Shown piece by piece: positions 17,008 through 24,360 of a stretch of 64,000 bases of DNA. The position numbers were made by a program, and so were the translations under genes. A model generated the notes under the pieces. The model made no database searches. It was not told the DNA's origin and was given only the letters and a program-made list of their open reading frames with translations. The stretch is from an uncultured Caryophanales bacterium (GTDB lineage Bacteria; Bacillota_I; Bacilli_A; RFN20; CAG-826), in NCBI GenBank assembly GCA_902464635.1, contig CABQKC010000004.1, forward strand, positions 22,011-86,010, given 5' to 3'. How positions within the stretch are numbered: the stretch's first letter is position 1; every line of letters starts with the position of its first letter.

Positions 17008-17404
17008 GGGGCCGTCATGGTTTTGACGGAGAGTAGAAAATTAGCAGTTGCAGTGGAGTGACGATCCATAACGTCAAAAAAACAATAACTGACAATAGTT
17101 ATATTTTTGGGAACCGCGCTTTAAACCGCGCTTCCTGCGCTTGCGCTTAATTTAGCACCGACATAGGTTCCTCGTTCTGAGGACAAGCACGCTCCCTGTG
17201 GTTTACTCGTCTCACGCACAGGTGTAGTGTCATACCAAGGCGATAAGCTTCTTTCATTGGCTAGGGAAAGAGGACGAAAATCTATAGCCTATCTAGCGAA
17301 ACTTACGGCATCTTAGCCGCTAGTGATATTCGATGCCGTCTAAACTGTAGATGCTGCTAAGGGTCATTCTTCGGACCGGAGTTCGATTCTCCGCGACTCC
17401 ACCA
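17008..17404 (+). ncRNA. ssrA: tmRNA
   Basis: The 5' end GGGGCCGTCATGGTTTTGAC and the 3' end GGAGTTCGATTCTCCGCGAC followed by TCCACCA form the tRNA-like half, with a paired acceptor stem (one C-A mismatch). The tag frame is the only one left open: after AATAACT (compare the Bacillus resume context) it reads GAC at 17091 to TAA at 17148-17150, giving DNSYIFGNRALNRASCACA after the charged alanine. The tag ends CACA rather than the usual LAA or ALAA. tmRNA with SmpB rescues stalled ribosomes. The gene lies between the small membrane protein and locus B. Confidence 0.95.
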
Positions 17405-17415
17405 ATAAAAGCATT

Positions 17416-17449
17416 AGTTTGATACAGCAAAACGTGTCAAACTTTTTTT
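17416..17449 (+). terminator. Terminator after ssrA
   Basis: Ten-bp stem AGTTTGATAC/GTGTCAAACT (17416-17425 with 17434-17443, one G-U pair), followed by seven T residues. Confidence 0.9.
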
Positions 17450-17688
17450 ATTTTTACAAGCGTTTTATTTCTTCTGCTGGTTCGAACTCGTGAACATCAA
17501 TGGGTTTAGAAAGGTCGGAACTATTGAACTTTCGTTTGAGATTAATTTAGCGCGGTTCTTTATGAACAAATAATACTTCCTAAGTTTTTTATATTTGAAA
17601 TAGCAATAGGAATTGGATTTAGGTATATTGATAAAGCCAATAGACGTATTTTCAATATAAATGCATTTATTTGGTATGGAAGATTATT
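17450..17688. other. Intergenic stretch between ssrA and the ECF sigma gene
   Basis: No gene is visible. GGTTCGAACTCGTG at 17480-17493 resembles a tRNA T-arm but has no tRNA body around it. The ECF-type element seen at 18812 and 20801 has no exact copy here, so the sigma gene itself may be read from an ordinary promoter. Confidence 0.5.
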
Positions 17689-18216
17689 GTGAAAACATTA
17701 GAATCAAGATTAAAGAAAGCCTTGAAATCGGGGGACCAAGAGGCAATAAAACAATGTTGCTCCGAGATTTTTGTTACTTACGAAAGACTCGTTTTTCATA
17801 TAGCGAATCAGGTTCTTCATAATGACGAGATGGCTCGAGATGCTTTAAGCGAAACCTTTCTCTCCTTCATGTCTAATCTTGATACTATAGAGTTGAAATC
17901 CATTAAATATTATCTTGTTCAAGCCAGCAAACAAATATCTATAAGAACGCTATATAAAAGTGGGAATAAGGTCGAATATGATGATGACATTGCCTCAAAA
18001 GGACCGAACGAACCGGATGTTCATGCTAAATTGGATGCAGAATCCGCGTTATCATGCCTTGATGAGGAAGAACGAAAAATAGTCATCATGAAAATCGAAT
18101 ATGGTTACAAATTCAAAGAAATAGGATTGGAACTTGACATAAGTGAAAATGCAGCGAGTAGTAAATATACGAGATCGATTAAGAAAATGAAAAACCATTT
18201 GGAGGAAAAACGATGA
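17689..18216 (+). CDS. ECF-type RNA polymerase sigma factor, locus B
   Basis: A 175-residue sigma-70-family protein from the GTG at 17689 (GGAAG lies 7 nt upstream; an in-frame TTG at 17671 would add six residues). Region 2 spans VTYERLVFHIANQVLHNDEM and ARDALSETFLSFMSNL; region 4 is SALSCLDEEERKIVIMKIEY then FKEIGLELDISENAASSKY. Region 3 is absent, as in ECF sigma factors. It overlaps the next gene, a single-span membrane protein, by 4 nt (ATGA), the standard sigma/anti-sigma arrangement. Two identical bipartite elements downstream, at 18812 and 20801, are its likely target promoters. Confidence 0.85.
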   Translation: MKTLESRLKKALKSGDQEAIKQCCSEIFVTYERLVFHIANQVLHNDEMARDALSETFLSFMSNLDTIELKSIKYYLVQASKQISIRTLYKSGNKVEYDDDIASKGPNEPDVHAKLDAESALSCLDEEERKIVIMKIEYGYKFKEIGLELDISENAASSKYTRSIKKMKNHLEEKR

Positions 18217-18809
18217 GAAAAAAAGAGGTGGAAAGGAAAGCGAAAGAAGAGTTTGAACAAACTCTTTCAAGCTCTGGTGTTTCTTTCGATGCGCTCGCCT
18301 CGAAAGTAGATTTCTCCAAATATGAGAAGAAGCATAAACCGTTCTTCAAAAAACCTTGGGCCTATGCGCTAGCTTCTTTTGCTTTGGTAGTAGTCGCTAC
18401 TGGAACCACAATCGGCATTGTTTTAGGAACCAAAGGCTACAACCATGTTGAGCATCAATTCTACGAGGGGGTTTATCTCTTATCGGAGATTACCAGCGAA
18501 TATAATGTTCAGGAGTTGCCAAAACCAGATGCTACAGACAAGATTGTCATAAGTAGTGAACCAACGAGCAAAACTTATTATGCTTTATCCAAGGAAGAAA
18601 CCGGATACGAAGGTTATCTTTCTGTTTTTGGCGTTCTTGAGGAATATAAGATGACTGTTGCGGAAAGCTATCAAGGAGGGCTAAAATTTTCCTTTAATTA
18701 TGCTGACACGGATTTTTTTGCTCGAATCTATGGATCCGTAAACGAAAAAGACATCTTTTGTTCCATCGAAGCACCATCTAAATCGCTTTCATTTGTCTTT
18801 TCTAAATAA
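18213..18809 (+). CDS. Membrane anti-sigma-type protein, locus B
   Basis: A 198-residue protein with a charged cytosolic N-terminus of about 48 residues (MRKKEVERKAKEEFEQTL onwards), one membrane segment around residues 49-71 (WAYALASFALVVVATGTTIG) and an outer domain of about 125 residues. GGAGG precedes the start. Its overlap with the sigma gene and its topology fit a sigma-sequestering anti-sigma factor, although no ZAS zinc motif (HxxxCxxC) is present. The outer domain would sense the envelope signal that frees the sigma factor. This role is inferred from context and topology, not from a recognised domain. Confidence 0.65.
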   Translation: MRKKEVERKAKEEFEQTLSSSGVSFDALASKVDFSKYEKKHKPFFKKPWAYALASFALVVVATGTTIGIVLGTKGYNHVEHQFYEGVYLLSEITSEYNVQELPKPDATDKIVISSEPTSKTYYALSKEETGYEGYLSVFGVLEEYKMTVAESYQGGLKFSFNYADTDFFARIYGSVNEKDIFCSIEAPSKSLSFVFSK

Positions 18810-18811
18810 AA

Positions 18812-18844
18812 TTTCGACGGATTTTGTCTCTTTGCGTATTTATT
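18812..18844 (+). promoter_or_regulatory. Putative ECF sigma promoter before the locus B peptidase gene
   Basis: TTTCGACGG (18812-18820), 15 nt, GTATTTATT (18836-18844). The identical two 9-mers with the identical 15-nt spacer recur at 20801-20833 before the radical SAM gene. The CGTATT/TGTATT -10 type and the lack of TATAAT are typical of ECF promoters. Confidence 0.75.
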
Positions 18845-18863
18845 AGGTACAAGGAGGCAATTT

Positions 18864-20156
18864 ATGCTGAAATTTCTAAGTGCCGTCATGCTACTTGGTG
18901 CGATTGCGGCTCTCACAAACCACTCGCACCAACCAATTAACGGAACAGCCGAATCACACATATCGTCGATTCTGCGTCATGACGTCAAGATTAAAAAAAT
19001 CAAATCTAGTTCCGAAAAAAACAGGCTGATTTCTCTCGCCGAAGAAAAAATGAGAGAAACAATAGGGGATGAATCCCTAAAAGCAAAAGAAACAAGAATC
19101 GTTCATGATTTCGTCGAAAATGAATATCTCTTTGTATCTTTTGGGTCTATAGGCTATGACGTTGTAAATGTTGCTAACGACGACGTTGTAGAAATTTCGC
19201 CTTTTGCTGGGATGCCGTTTTCTGATGAAGATAATGCTTACTATGTCCCGTGGATAGGTTATTTCAGACGTTTAGGGAATTTATATTTCAATGTTCAAGA
19301 TGGGCATGAACTAAGCCATGATGAGGTAGAAAAATTAAAAGAGGAGTCATCCAGGTTTGCTGCGCAATCGGTTATTGATGCGACCGAAAACCAAACCAAC
19401 GCTAATTTATGTAAAAAGGCCAAGGTTGGACCTAAAAAGACCGCAACACCTCCAACGAATAATCCAATAAATAGTGGCATCATCTATGCGGATCATGAAG
19501 TTCCATATTCCTGGTTTTTTAAGAGAAATTATAACCAATTTCCAACCAACGATACCGGCACTTGTGGTTATGTTTCTGCGTCTATGCTGCTTGCATATAA
19601 TGAAATCTTTAAAAGCACTGGATATTTTTCCGCGAAGGAATCCGCCGATTATATAACCCCTTATGTGGGATCGTTTAGCCCTAATGGATGGAATGGCGTG
19701 CCCGACCTTTCTGATTCTTTTCCGAAATCAGTATGGGGCAAAAATATTGGCAGTTCCGTACCGTCGACAATTCATAGTGCTATTGATTCGTTTATGAACG
19801 GAAAAAATAAACAATATGAGGTTTATGAATACGTTTGGAAATTCGCAACAATCACAGACCCTGTAAAAGAAGGGTGTCCAGCGGCTTACTTTGGAAATAT
19901 ACAAAGCCCTACAAACAGTGACGCTTGGGCGGATCATGTTGTAACCGTATACGGCTATTATAACGATGGTAAGTTGCTGGTTCATTATGGTTGGGAAGGT
20001 TATTCACAAGTTGTTATGTCTCAGCTTGGCATATTTAAGCAAGGAGGAGTCATCGCCATTTATAATAAGTCAGAACACGTCCATAACGATCGCTACTTCG
20101 TTGATCGCTCAACTGGTAAACGTTATTGTGGATGCGGTCGACTTATGTCCTGTTAA
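18864..20156 (+). CDS. Secreted papain-fold (C39-like/C10-like) cysteine peptidase, locus B
   Basis: A 430-residue protein with a signal peptide (LKFLSAVMLLGAIAALTNH), a prodomain-like region to about residue 205, then the nucleophile motif DTGTCGYVSASMLLAYNEIF (Cys234), the general base in AWADHVVTVYGYY (His358) and LLVHYGWEGY, ending SEHVHNDRYFVDRSTGKRY and CGCGRLMSC. Order and spacing match the locus A peptidase although sequence identity is low outside the motifs. The C-terminal tail has three cysteines in the last nine residues. AAGGAGG precedes the ATG and the putative ECF promoter lies 19 nt upstream. A lipoprotein gene follows after 10 nt. The target is unknown; autoprocessing or lipoprotein release are possibilities. 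Confidence 0.75.
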   Translation: MLKFLSAVMLLGAIAALTNHSHQPINGTAESHISSILRHDVKIKKIKSSSEKNRLISLAEEKMRETIGDESLKAKETRIVHDFVENEYLFVSFGSIGYDVVNVANDDVVEISPFAGMPFSDEDNAYYVPWIGYFRRLGNLYFNVQDGHELSHDEVEKLKEESSRFAAQSVIDATENQTNANLCKKAKVGPKKTATPPTNNPINSGIIYADHEVPYSWFFKRNYNQFPTNDTGTCGYVSASMLLAYNEIFKSTGYFSAKESADYITPYVGSFSPNGWNGVPDLSDSFPKSVWGKNIGSSVPSTIHSAIDSFMNGKNKQYEVYEYVWKFATITDPVKEGCPAAYFGNIQSPTNSDAWADHVVTVYGYYNDGKLLVHYGWEGYSQVVMSQLGIFKQGGVIAIYNKSEHVHNDRYFVDRSTGKRYCGCGRLMSC

Positions 20157-20166
20157 GGAGGCGTTT

Positions 20167-20742
20167 ATGCTGAAAATGAACAAAAGAAACATTATGTTGG
20201 CTACGTTGTGTTCGATTGGTTGTGTGTTGATCTCCTCCTGTGGCAATAATGCTTCCGATATTCCTCTTTTTGGGATTATCGAAGGTACCTATTATTATGA
20301 ATCGCAGGAAGGTGCTCTGCCTGAAGGCTGGTCTTTTGGGAAAAATTCTAAATTCGAATTTGTCGAAATGGGGCCTCCCGAATCCTATGACAAGCTCACG
20401 ACATTGGAAAACGGTTCTTGGCAAATGCAAAAATTCACCATTGGAGAAGATGGAGTGGGACAAGTAAATAGTAACTGCAAAATGGTTTGGTCGAACACGC
20501 CATTTGACACGATGTCCTATCTTAAGGTCGCTGGTACTTACAAAACAAGCGACAATGTAGCCACAATGGTGATGATTTCACCTATTTATTCTTTAAACGA
20601 TACTTGGGGCGATGTGTTTAAAGGCATAGATTGTGCCATCACACCATTAGAAAAAAACGATTATTCAAAACGAAAGATTTCTATTTCTTTTATCCAGAAC
20701 AATGAAACAGAGAACAAGCTTATCGTTACCTTTTCTATGTAA
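20167..20742 (+). CDS. Lipoprotein of locus B
   Basis: A 191-residue protein starting at the ATG at 20167, where AAGGAGGC lies 4 nt before; the frame is open further upstream into the peptidase gene, but only this start gives a signal peptide. NKRNIMLATLCSIGCVLISSCG has a lipobox (ISSC, lipidated Cys25). The mature part is beta-like and hydrophilic, with internal cysteines in NSNCKM and GIDCAI and no recognised family. It occupies the same operon position as the lipoprotein of locus A but lacks that protein's cysteine tail. A hairpin terminator follows, so peptidase and lipoprotein form one transcript. Confidence 0.75.
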   Translation: MLKMNKRNIMLATLCSIGCVLISSCGNNASDIPLFGIIEGTYYYESQEGALPEGWSFGKNSKFEFVEMGPPESYDKLTTLENGSWQMQKFTIGEDGVGQVNSNCKMVWSNTPFDTMSYLKVAGTYKTSDNVATMVMISPIYSLNDTWGDVFKGIDCAITPLEKNDYSKRKISISFIQNNETENKLIVTFSM

Positions 20743-20765
20743 AAACCGAAGACACAGAATTCATT

Positions 20766-20794
20766 AAGGCGAGGACCCGTTTCTCGCCTTTTAA
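20766..20794 (+). terminator. Terminator between lipoprotein and radical SAM genes of locus B
   Basis: Eight-bp stem AAGGCGAG/CTCGCCTT (20766-20773 with 20783-20790), followed by TT and an A/T stretch. It separates two transcription units, each with its own ECF-type element. Confidence 0.75.
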
Positions 20795-20800
20795 AATTAT

Positions 20801-20833
20801 TTTCGACGGGAATGCACTTATTTTGTATTTATT
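20801..20833 (+). promoter_or_regulatory. Putative ECF sigma promoter before the locus B radical SAM gene
   Basis: TTTCGACGG (20801-20809), 15 nt, GTATTTATT (20825-20833), the exact counterpart of the element at 18812-18844. It ends 16 nt before the chosen ATG. Confidence 0.75.
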
Positions 20834-20849
20834 TGATGAGGATAAGAAA

Positions 20850-22184
20850 ATGAGAACATTTATTGTTAAAAACACACCAATATACATTAATGAAGAAGAT
20901 GGCAATTTTTCCATTTATCGTCACGAGGCTGAGCTTTCGAGCCCCGTCAAAATTCAAGAAGCCTCAAACTACAATCATTCTCTTTATGAATGCATGTCAT
21001 TTTGCCTTGAGATATCCGACGTGTGCAATCTTAGATGCTCTTATTGCTTTAACCAAGGAAAAACCGGGAAAAGAATGTCAATCAAAGATGCGGAAAGATC
21101 GCTTGACCTTCTCTTTTCCAAATTCCCCAATGCCGAGAAGTATTTTATAGATCTTTCTGGGGCGGGAGAGCCGTTGATGAACCTTTCTTTGATTGATGCA
21201 ATTGCACAATATGCTAAACAGAAAAGTGACGAGATTGATCGTGAAGTCACTGTCACGCTAGTTAGTAATGGTACATTGCTTTCAAAACCTGTTGCTGAGC
21301 ACTTACAAAAGAAATCGATTTTATTCGGGGTAAGCATCGATGGAAACAAGGAAAATCATGATACTTATAGGGTTTATGCTAATGGACGTGGGTCGTTCGA
21401 CGACATTGTTAAGAACGTAAAGTCAATTAAAAACAGGCAATATGTCGGGTGTGCCATTACGATAACTAAGACGGTGTTTCCGTTACTGGATGTCCTTAAG
21501 GAACTAAGCGAAACCTTTATGACGCTTTCCGTAAAACCAGTGCGTTCCGGAACGCTGGGCTTAGACGAAGAATCTTGCAATGCTTGGCTAAAGGAATACG
21601 AAATTCTAGAGGCTTATCTGGAACAGGGCATCTTAAATAAAGATTTGTCTTTGATTTTTAAATTACTAAACGGCGATGATTTTTTCGGTAAATTCATATT
21701 GCGATCTTTTTTAAACATAAAGGCTTTATCACGCTGCGACAGCGGAATTGGACGAATTGCTGTTTCAACAGAAGGGAAGTTTTATCCTTGTCCTGCCCTG
21801 ATAGGCTCTAATCTCCTTCTTGGAGATGTTGAATCGGGTTTCGATTCAGAAAGTGCCAAGAAAATTTATCGTTCCTTAATTGAAAGAAAAGAATGTGGAT
21901 CTTGTCCGTTTCGCTTTGCTTGTGGAGGAAATTGCCTTGCCGAAGATAAAAAGCAGAACCCAGTAATGTGTAAATTTAAAAAAGGTCTGATTTTACTTGC
22001 TATGTTATTAGAGGAAAAGACAAGAAATTATCCGGAACAATATACAAGAATCATTGATTTCTGTCTTGAAAAGATATCAAGAACAAAAGAAAATGCTGAT
22101 TTGCGGAGATATCGTAACGATCGTCCGAATATATCATTTACCACAGCGAAACAGCAATTTGATCAAAGCCGCCCAGTGTATTAA
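20850..22184 (+). CDS. Radical SAM/SPASM protein, probable peptide or protein maturase, locus B
   Basis: A 444-residue paralogue of the protein at 6124. The ATG at 20850 has GAGGAT 6 nt upstream; an in-frame TTG at 20823 overlaps the putative -10 element and is unlikely. Cluster motif VCNLRCSYCF, then DLSGAGEP, LVSNGTLL and GVSIDGNKENHD. The SPASM region has RCDSGIGR, PCPAL, ECGSCPFRFACGGNCL and MCKFKKG, one cysteine fewer than the locus A enzyme in the CxxC pair region. LLNGDDFFGKF is also shared with locus A (LLNGDDYFGKY). It has its own ECF-type promoter. Probable role: installing a modification on the co-regulated secreted proteins (inference). Confidence 0.85.
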   Translation: MRTFIVKNTPIYINEEDGNFSIYRHEAELSSPVKIQEASNYNHSLYECMSFCLEISDVCNLRCSYCFNQGKTGKRMSIKDAERSLDLLFSKFPNAEKYFIDLSGAGEPLMNLSLIDAIAQYAKQKSDEIDREVTVTLVSNGTLLSKPVAEHLQKKSILFGVSIDGNKENHDTYRVYANGRGSFDDIVKNVKSIKNRQYVGCAITITKTVFPLLDVLKELSETFMTLSVKPVRSGTLGLDEESCNAWLKEYEILEAYLEQGILNKDLSLIFKLLNGDDFFGKFILRSFLNIKALSRCDSGIGRIAVSTEGKFYPCPALIGSNLLLGDVESGFDSESAKKIYRSLIERKECGSCPFRFACGGNCLAEDKKQNPVMCKFKKGLILLAMLLEEKTRNYPEQYTRIIDFCLEKISRTKENADLRRYRNDRPNISFTTAKQQFDQSRPVY

Positions 22185-22508
22185 TTGTTTAGTATAATTT
22201 TTATTATGTTAGTGTTTTAAAGCCACTAAATATAAAACATCAAAAACATTTCAACTGATTATTAAATGCTGAGCGAAGAGCTTTTCCTATTGCCTGTTTT
22301 TTGCAATTTGCGTCTGCAAAACATTTGCTAATTTACGTAATGTCGATTTTTAAACCACATTCCGTAAAATAAGAAAAGTATGTTTTTATAAAAAGTATCG
22401 ACAAATAGGCACTTATGCTTTTTTTATTAAAAACTATATGATAATATTAATTTACGGAATCTCATTTTTTAAACCACATTCCGTAAAATAGTAAAAAGGA
22501 GAATAAGC
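22185..22508. other. Intergenic region after locus B
   Basis: Holds the two repeats described separately, a weak hairpin TTAGTG/CACTAA (22209-22229) that may end the radical SAM transcript, and no credible gene. Confidence 0.5.
22331..22490. repeat. Two 41-bp repeats with internal inverted repeats before the ATPase gene
   Basis: Copies at 22331-22371 and 22450-22490, 119 nt apart. Each starts TTTACG(G/T)AAT and ends AAACCACATTCCGTAAAATA. In the second copy TTTACGGAAT and ATTCCGTAAA form a perfect 10-bp inverted repeat. The second copy ends 18 nt before the ATPase start, so it overlaps its promoter. Between them, 22383-22414 is a 32-nt block found again at 47171-47202. Confidence 0.8.
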
Positions 22509-23933
22509 ATGTTAGTAGGCAGAAAAGAAGAAAAAGAATTGCTACAAGGAGCATATTTAAGCGATGAATCTAAATTCATTGCTGTTTATGGAAGAAGGAG
22601 AATAGGAAAGACCTATTTGATTCGCGAGGCTTTTGATTATAATTTCTTCTTTTCACACTCTGGACTTGCTAATGCAAGCTCTAAGAAACAAATTCAAGAT
22701 TTCTGCTTATCGTTAAAAGAACAAGGCACCATCATTGAAGAAGATGTAAATGATTGGATGGTTGCATTTTCCTATTTGAAGAGAAAAATCATGTCTTCTA
22801 ATGAGAAAAAGAAAGTAATATTTTTAGATGAACTAAGTTGGATGGCAGGAAAAAGAAGCACTGATTTCCTCACGGCTTTAGAATCCTTTTGGAATGGCTG
22901 GGCTAGTGGAAGAAAAGATGTCCTTTTAATCGTTTCTTCCTCTGCAACCTCATGGCTGCTTGACCACATTATTCATAATAAAGGTGGTTTGTATCATAGG
23001 CTTAGCCATTCAATTCATTTATTGCCTTTTTCTCTTAAGGAATGTAAGGAATACTGCTATAAGAACGAATTGAACTACTCTGACTTGCAAATACTTGAAC
23101 TTTATATGGTTTTTGGGGGAGTGCCTTATTATTGGAGCCTGTTAAAGAAAGGATTCAGTGTCAGCCGAAATATCGATGCTTTGTGTTTCTCTAGAAATGG
23201 CGAACTACGTGATGAATTTTCTAGTTTGCTTCCATTGATGTTTAATAAGCCAAACGAATATATTTGCATAATCACTTCTATTGCCAAAAAGAAGAAGGGG
23301 ATGACTAGAACTGAATTAATTGAAGCTTCCAAATTAAAAGACAGTGGCAGCTTATCTAAGAAATTAGCAGAATTAGAAGAATGTGGCTTCATAAGACAAT
23401 ACCTTCCATATGCCAAAAAGAAGAAAGAGTCTGTATTTCAACTTATAGATAATTTCACTATTTTCTCTTTGAATATGATGAGTCCTAAAAAAGAGGACGA
23501 ACATTTCTATCAAAATAATCTTCAAAGCGGAAGTTATAACGCCTTTATGGGTTTATCATTTGAACTTGTTTGTTTGGAACATATAAAACAAATCAAGCAC
23601 GCCTTGGGGATTTCTGGAGTAGTAAGCAGAGAATGCTCCTGGGTTTGTTCTAGAGATTTAGAAAATGGAGTTGATGGCCATCAAATTGACTTGTTAATTG
23701 ATAGAAATGATGGGGTTATCAATATGTGCGAAATGAAATATTCATTAACCCCATATTCAATTACTAATAAAGAAGAAGAAAACTATAGGAAGAGAGTTTC
23801 TGATTTTATAAAGGTTACTAACAATAAAAAGCCTATAATTTATACGATGATTACTCCTTTTGGGATTATGAAAAACTTGTATTCAGGAATGGTAGCCAGA
23901 ACTATTACGTTAGAAGATCTTATGTCTATCTAG
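22509..23933 (+). CDS. ATPase_2/DUF234-type ATP-binding protein with PD-(D/E)XK nuclease-like C-terminus
   Basis: A 474-residue protein. The N-terminal AAA/STAND-like ATPase has Walker A GRRRIGKT (residues 28-35) and Walker B KKVIFLDELSW. A winged-helix region follows (about 250-300: GMTRTELIEASKLKDSGSLS). The C-terminal part has HQIDLLIDRNDGVINMCEMK, with Asp394 and Glu408-x-Lys410 spaced as in PD-(D/E)XK nucleases, the fold assigned to DUF234. Such proteins occur in many copies in archaea and some gut Bacillota, and their function is unsettled. AAAAGGAG precedes the ATG. Repeats with inverted arms lie on the left, and another inverted repeat (24039-24066) on the right. A selfish or defence-like element is possible. 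Confidence 0.8.
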   Translation: MLVGRKEEKELLQGAYLSDESKFIAVYGRRRIGKTYLIREAFDYNFFFSHSGLANASSKKQIQDFCLSLKEQGTIIEEDVNDWMVAFSYLKRKIMSSNEKKKVIFLDELSWMAGKRSTDFLTALESFWNGWASGRKDVLLIVSSSATSWLLDHIIHNKGGLYHRLSHSIHLLPFSLKECKEYCYKNELNYSDLQILELYMVFGGVPYYWSLLKKGFSVSRNIDALCFSRNGELRDEFSSLLPLMFNKPNEYICIITSIAKKKKGMTRTELIEASKLKDSGSLSKKLAELEECGFIRQYLPYAKKKKESVFQLIDNFTIFSLNMMSPKKEDEHFYQNNLQSGSYNAFMGLSFELVCLEHIKQIKHALGISGVVSRECSWVCSRDLENGVDGHQIDLLIDRNDGVINMCEMKYSLTPYSITNKEEENYRKRVSDFIKVTNNKKPIIYTMITPFGIMKNLYSGMVARTITLEDLMSI

Positions 23934-24360
23934 TTTTGAATAGTCTTAGATAATGACCTCGTGTATTGATTGTTTATAAAAAGCCTATTTTCTATTCGAT
24001 GCTCAGCGGTTTTCTTTAAAACAATTTTTTCATTTATTGTAATGTGCGCTATTGCGAACAATTACATTATAAGAGAGAATTTAAACAGTAGATAAAGTCA
24101 TACTTATAAAAGGAGGCGAAACGCATCATTTATTGACGTTATAAAAACAAGGCCAATAGAAATTACGTATATGATTTAAGAAGATAATAAAGACGGCTAA
24201 TAGGGGTGCCGCCTTATATGTTTCTTCTTTACGCTGATACACAAGACTTTCAAAGGTTTTCACATTATTTTTAACGAATCATCTAAACATATTATGGGTG
24301 ATATACTTTTTTTGCTTCCAATTTATATTTATTAGTTGCCAAAAGGAGCGAAATTAATAA
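23934..24360. other. 427-nt intergenic region with inverted repeat and hairpin
   Basis: TGTAAT (24039-24044) and ATTACA (24061-24066) form an inverted repeat around TGCGCTATTGCGAACA, on the far side of the ATPase gene. A hairpin AAGACGGC/GCCGCCTT (24189-24214, one mismatch) could be a weak terminator. A ribosome-site-like AAAAGGAGGCG at 24109-24119 is not followed by a usable start codon. No gene seen. Confidence 0.5.

Noticed and set aside
17480..17493. GGTTCGAACTC resembling a tRNA T-arm after ssrA
   Set aside because: No acceptor, D or anticodon stems can be drawn around it.
22266..22331. A 21-residue frame after the locus B radical SAM gene, ending in cysteine, considered as a RiPP precursor
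   Set aside because: No ribosome site, no leader-core pattern, and it runs into the repeat element before the ATPase gene.
22331..22490. CRISPR-like array before the ATPase gene
   Set aside because: Only two repeats, 119 nt start to start, with inverted arms and no cas genes.
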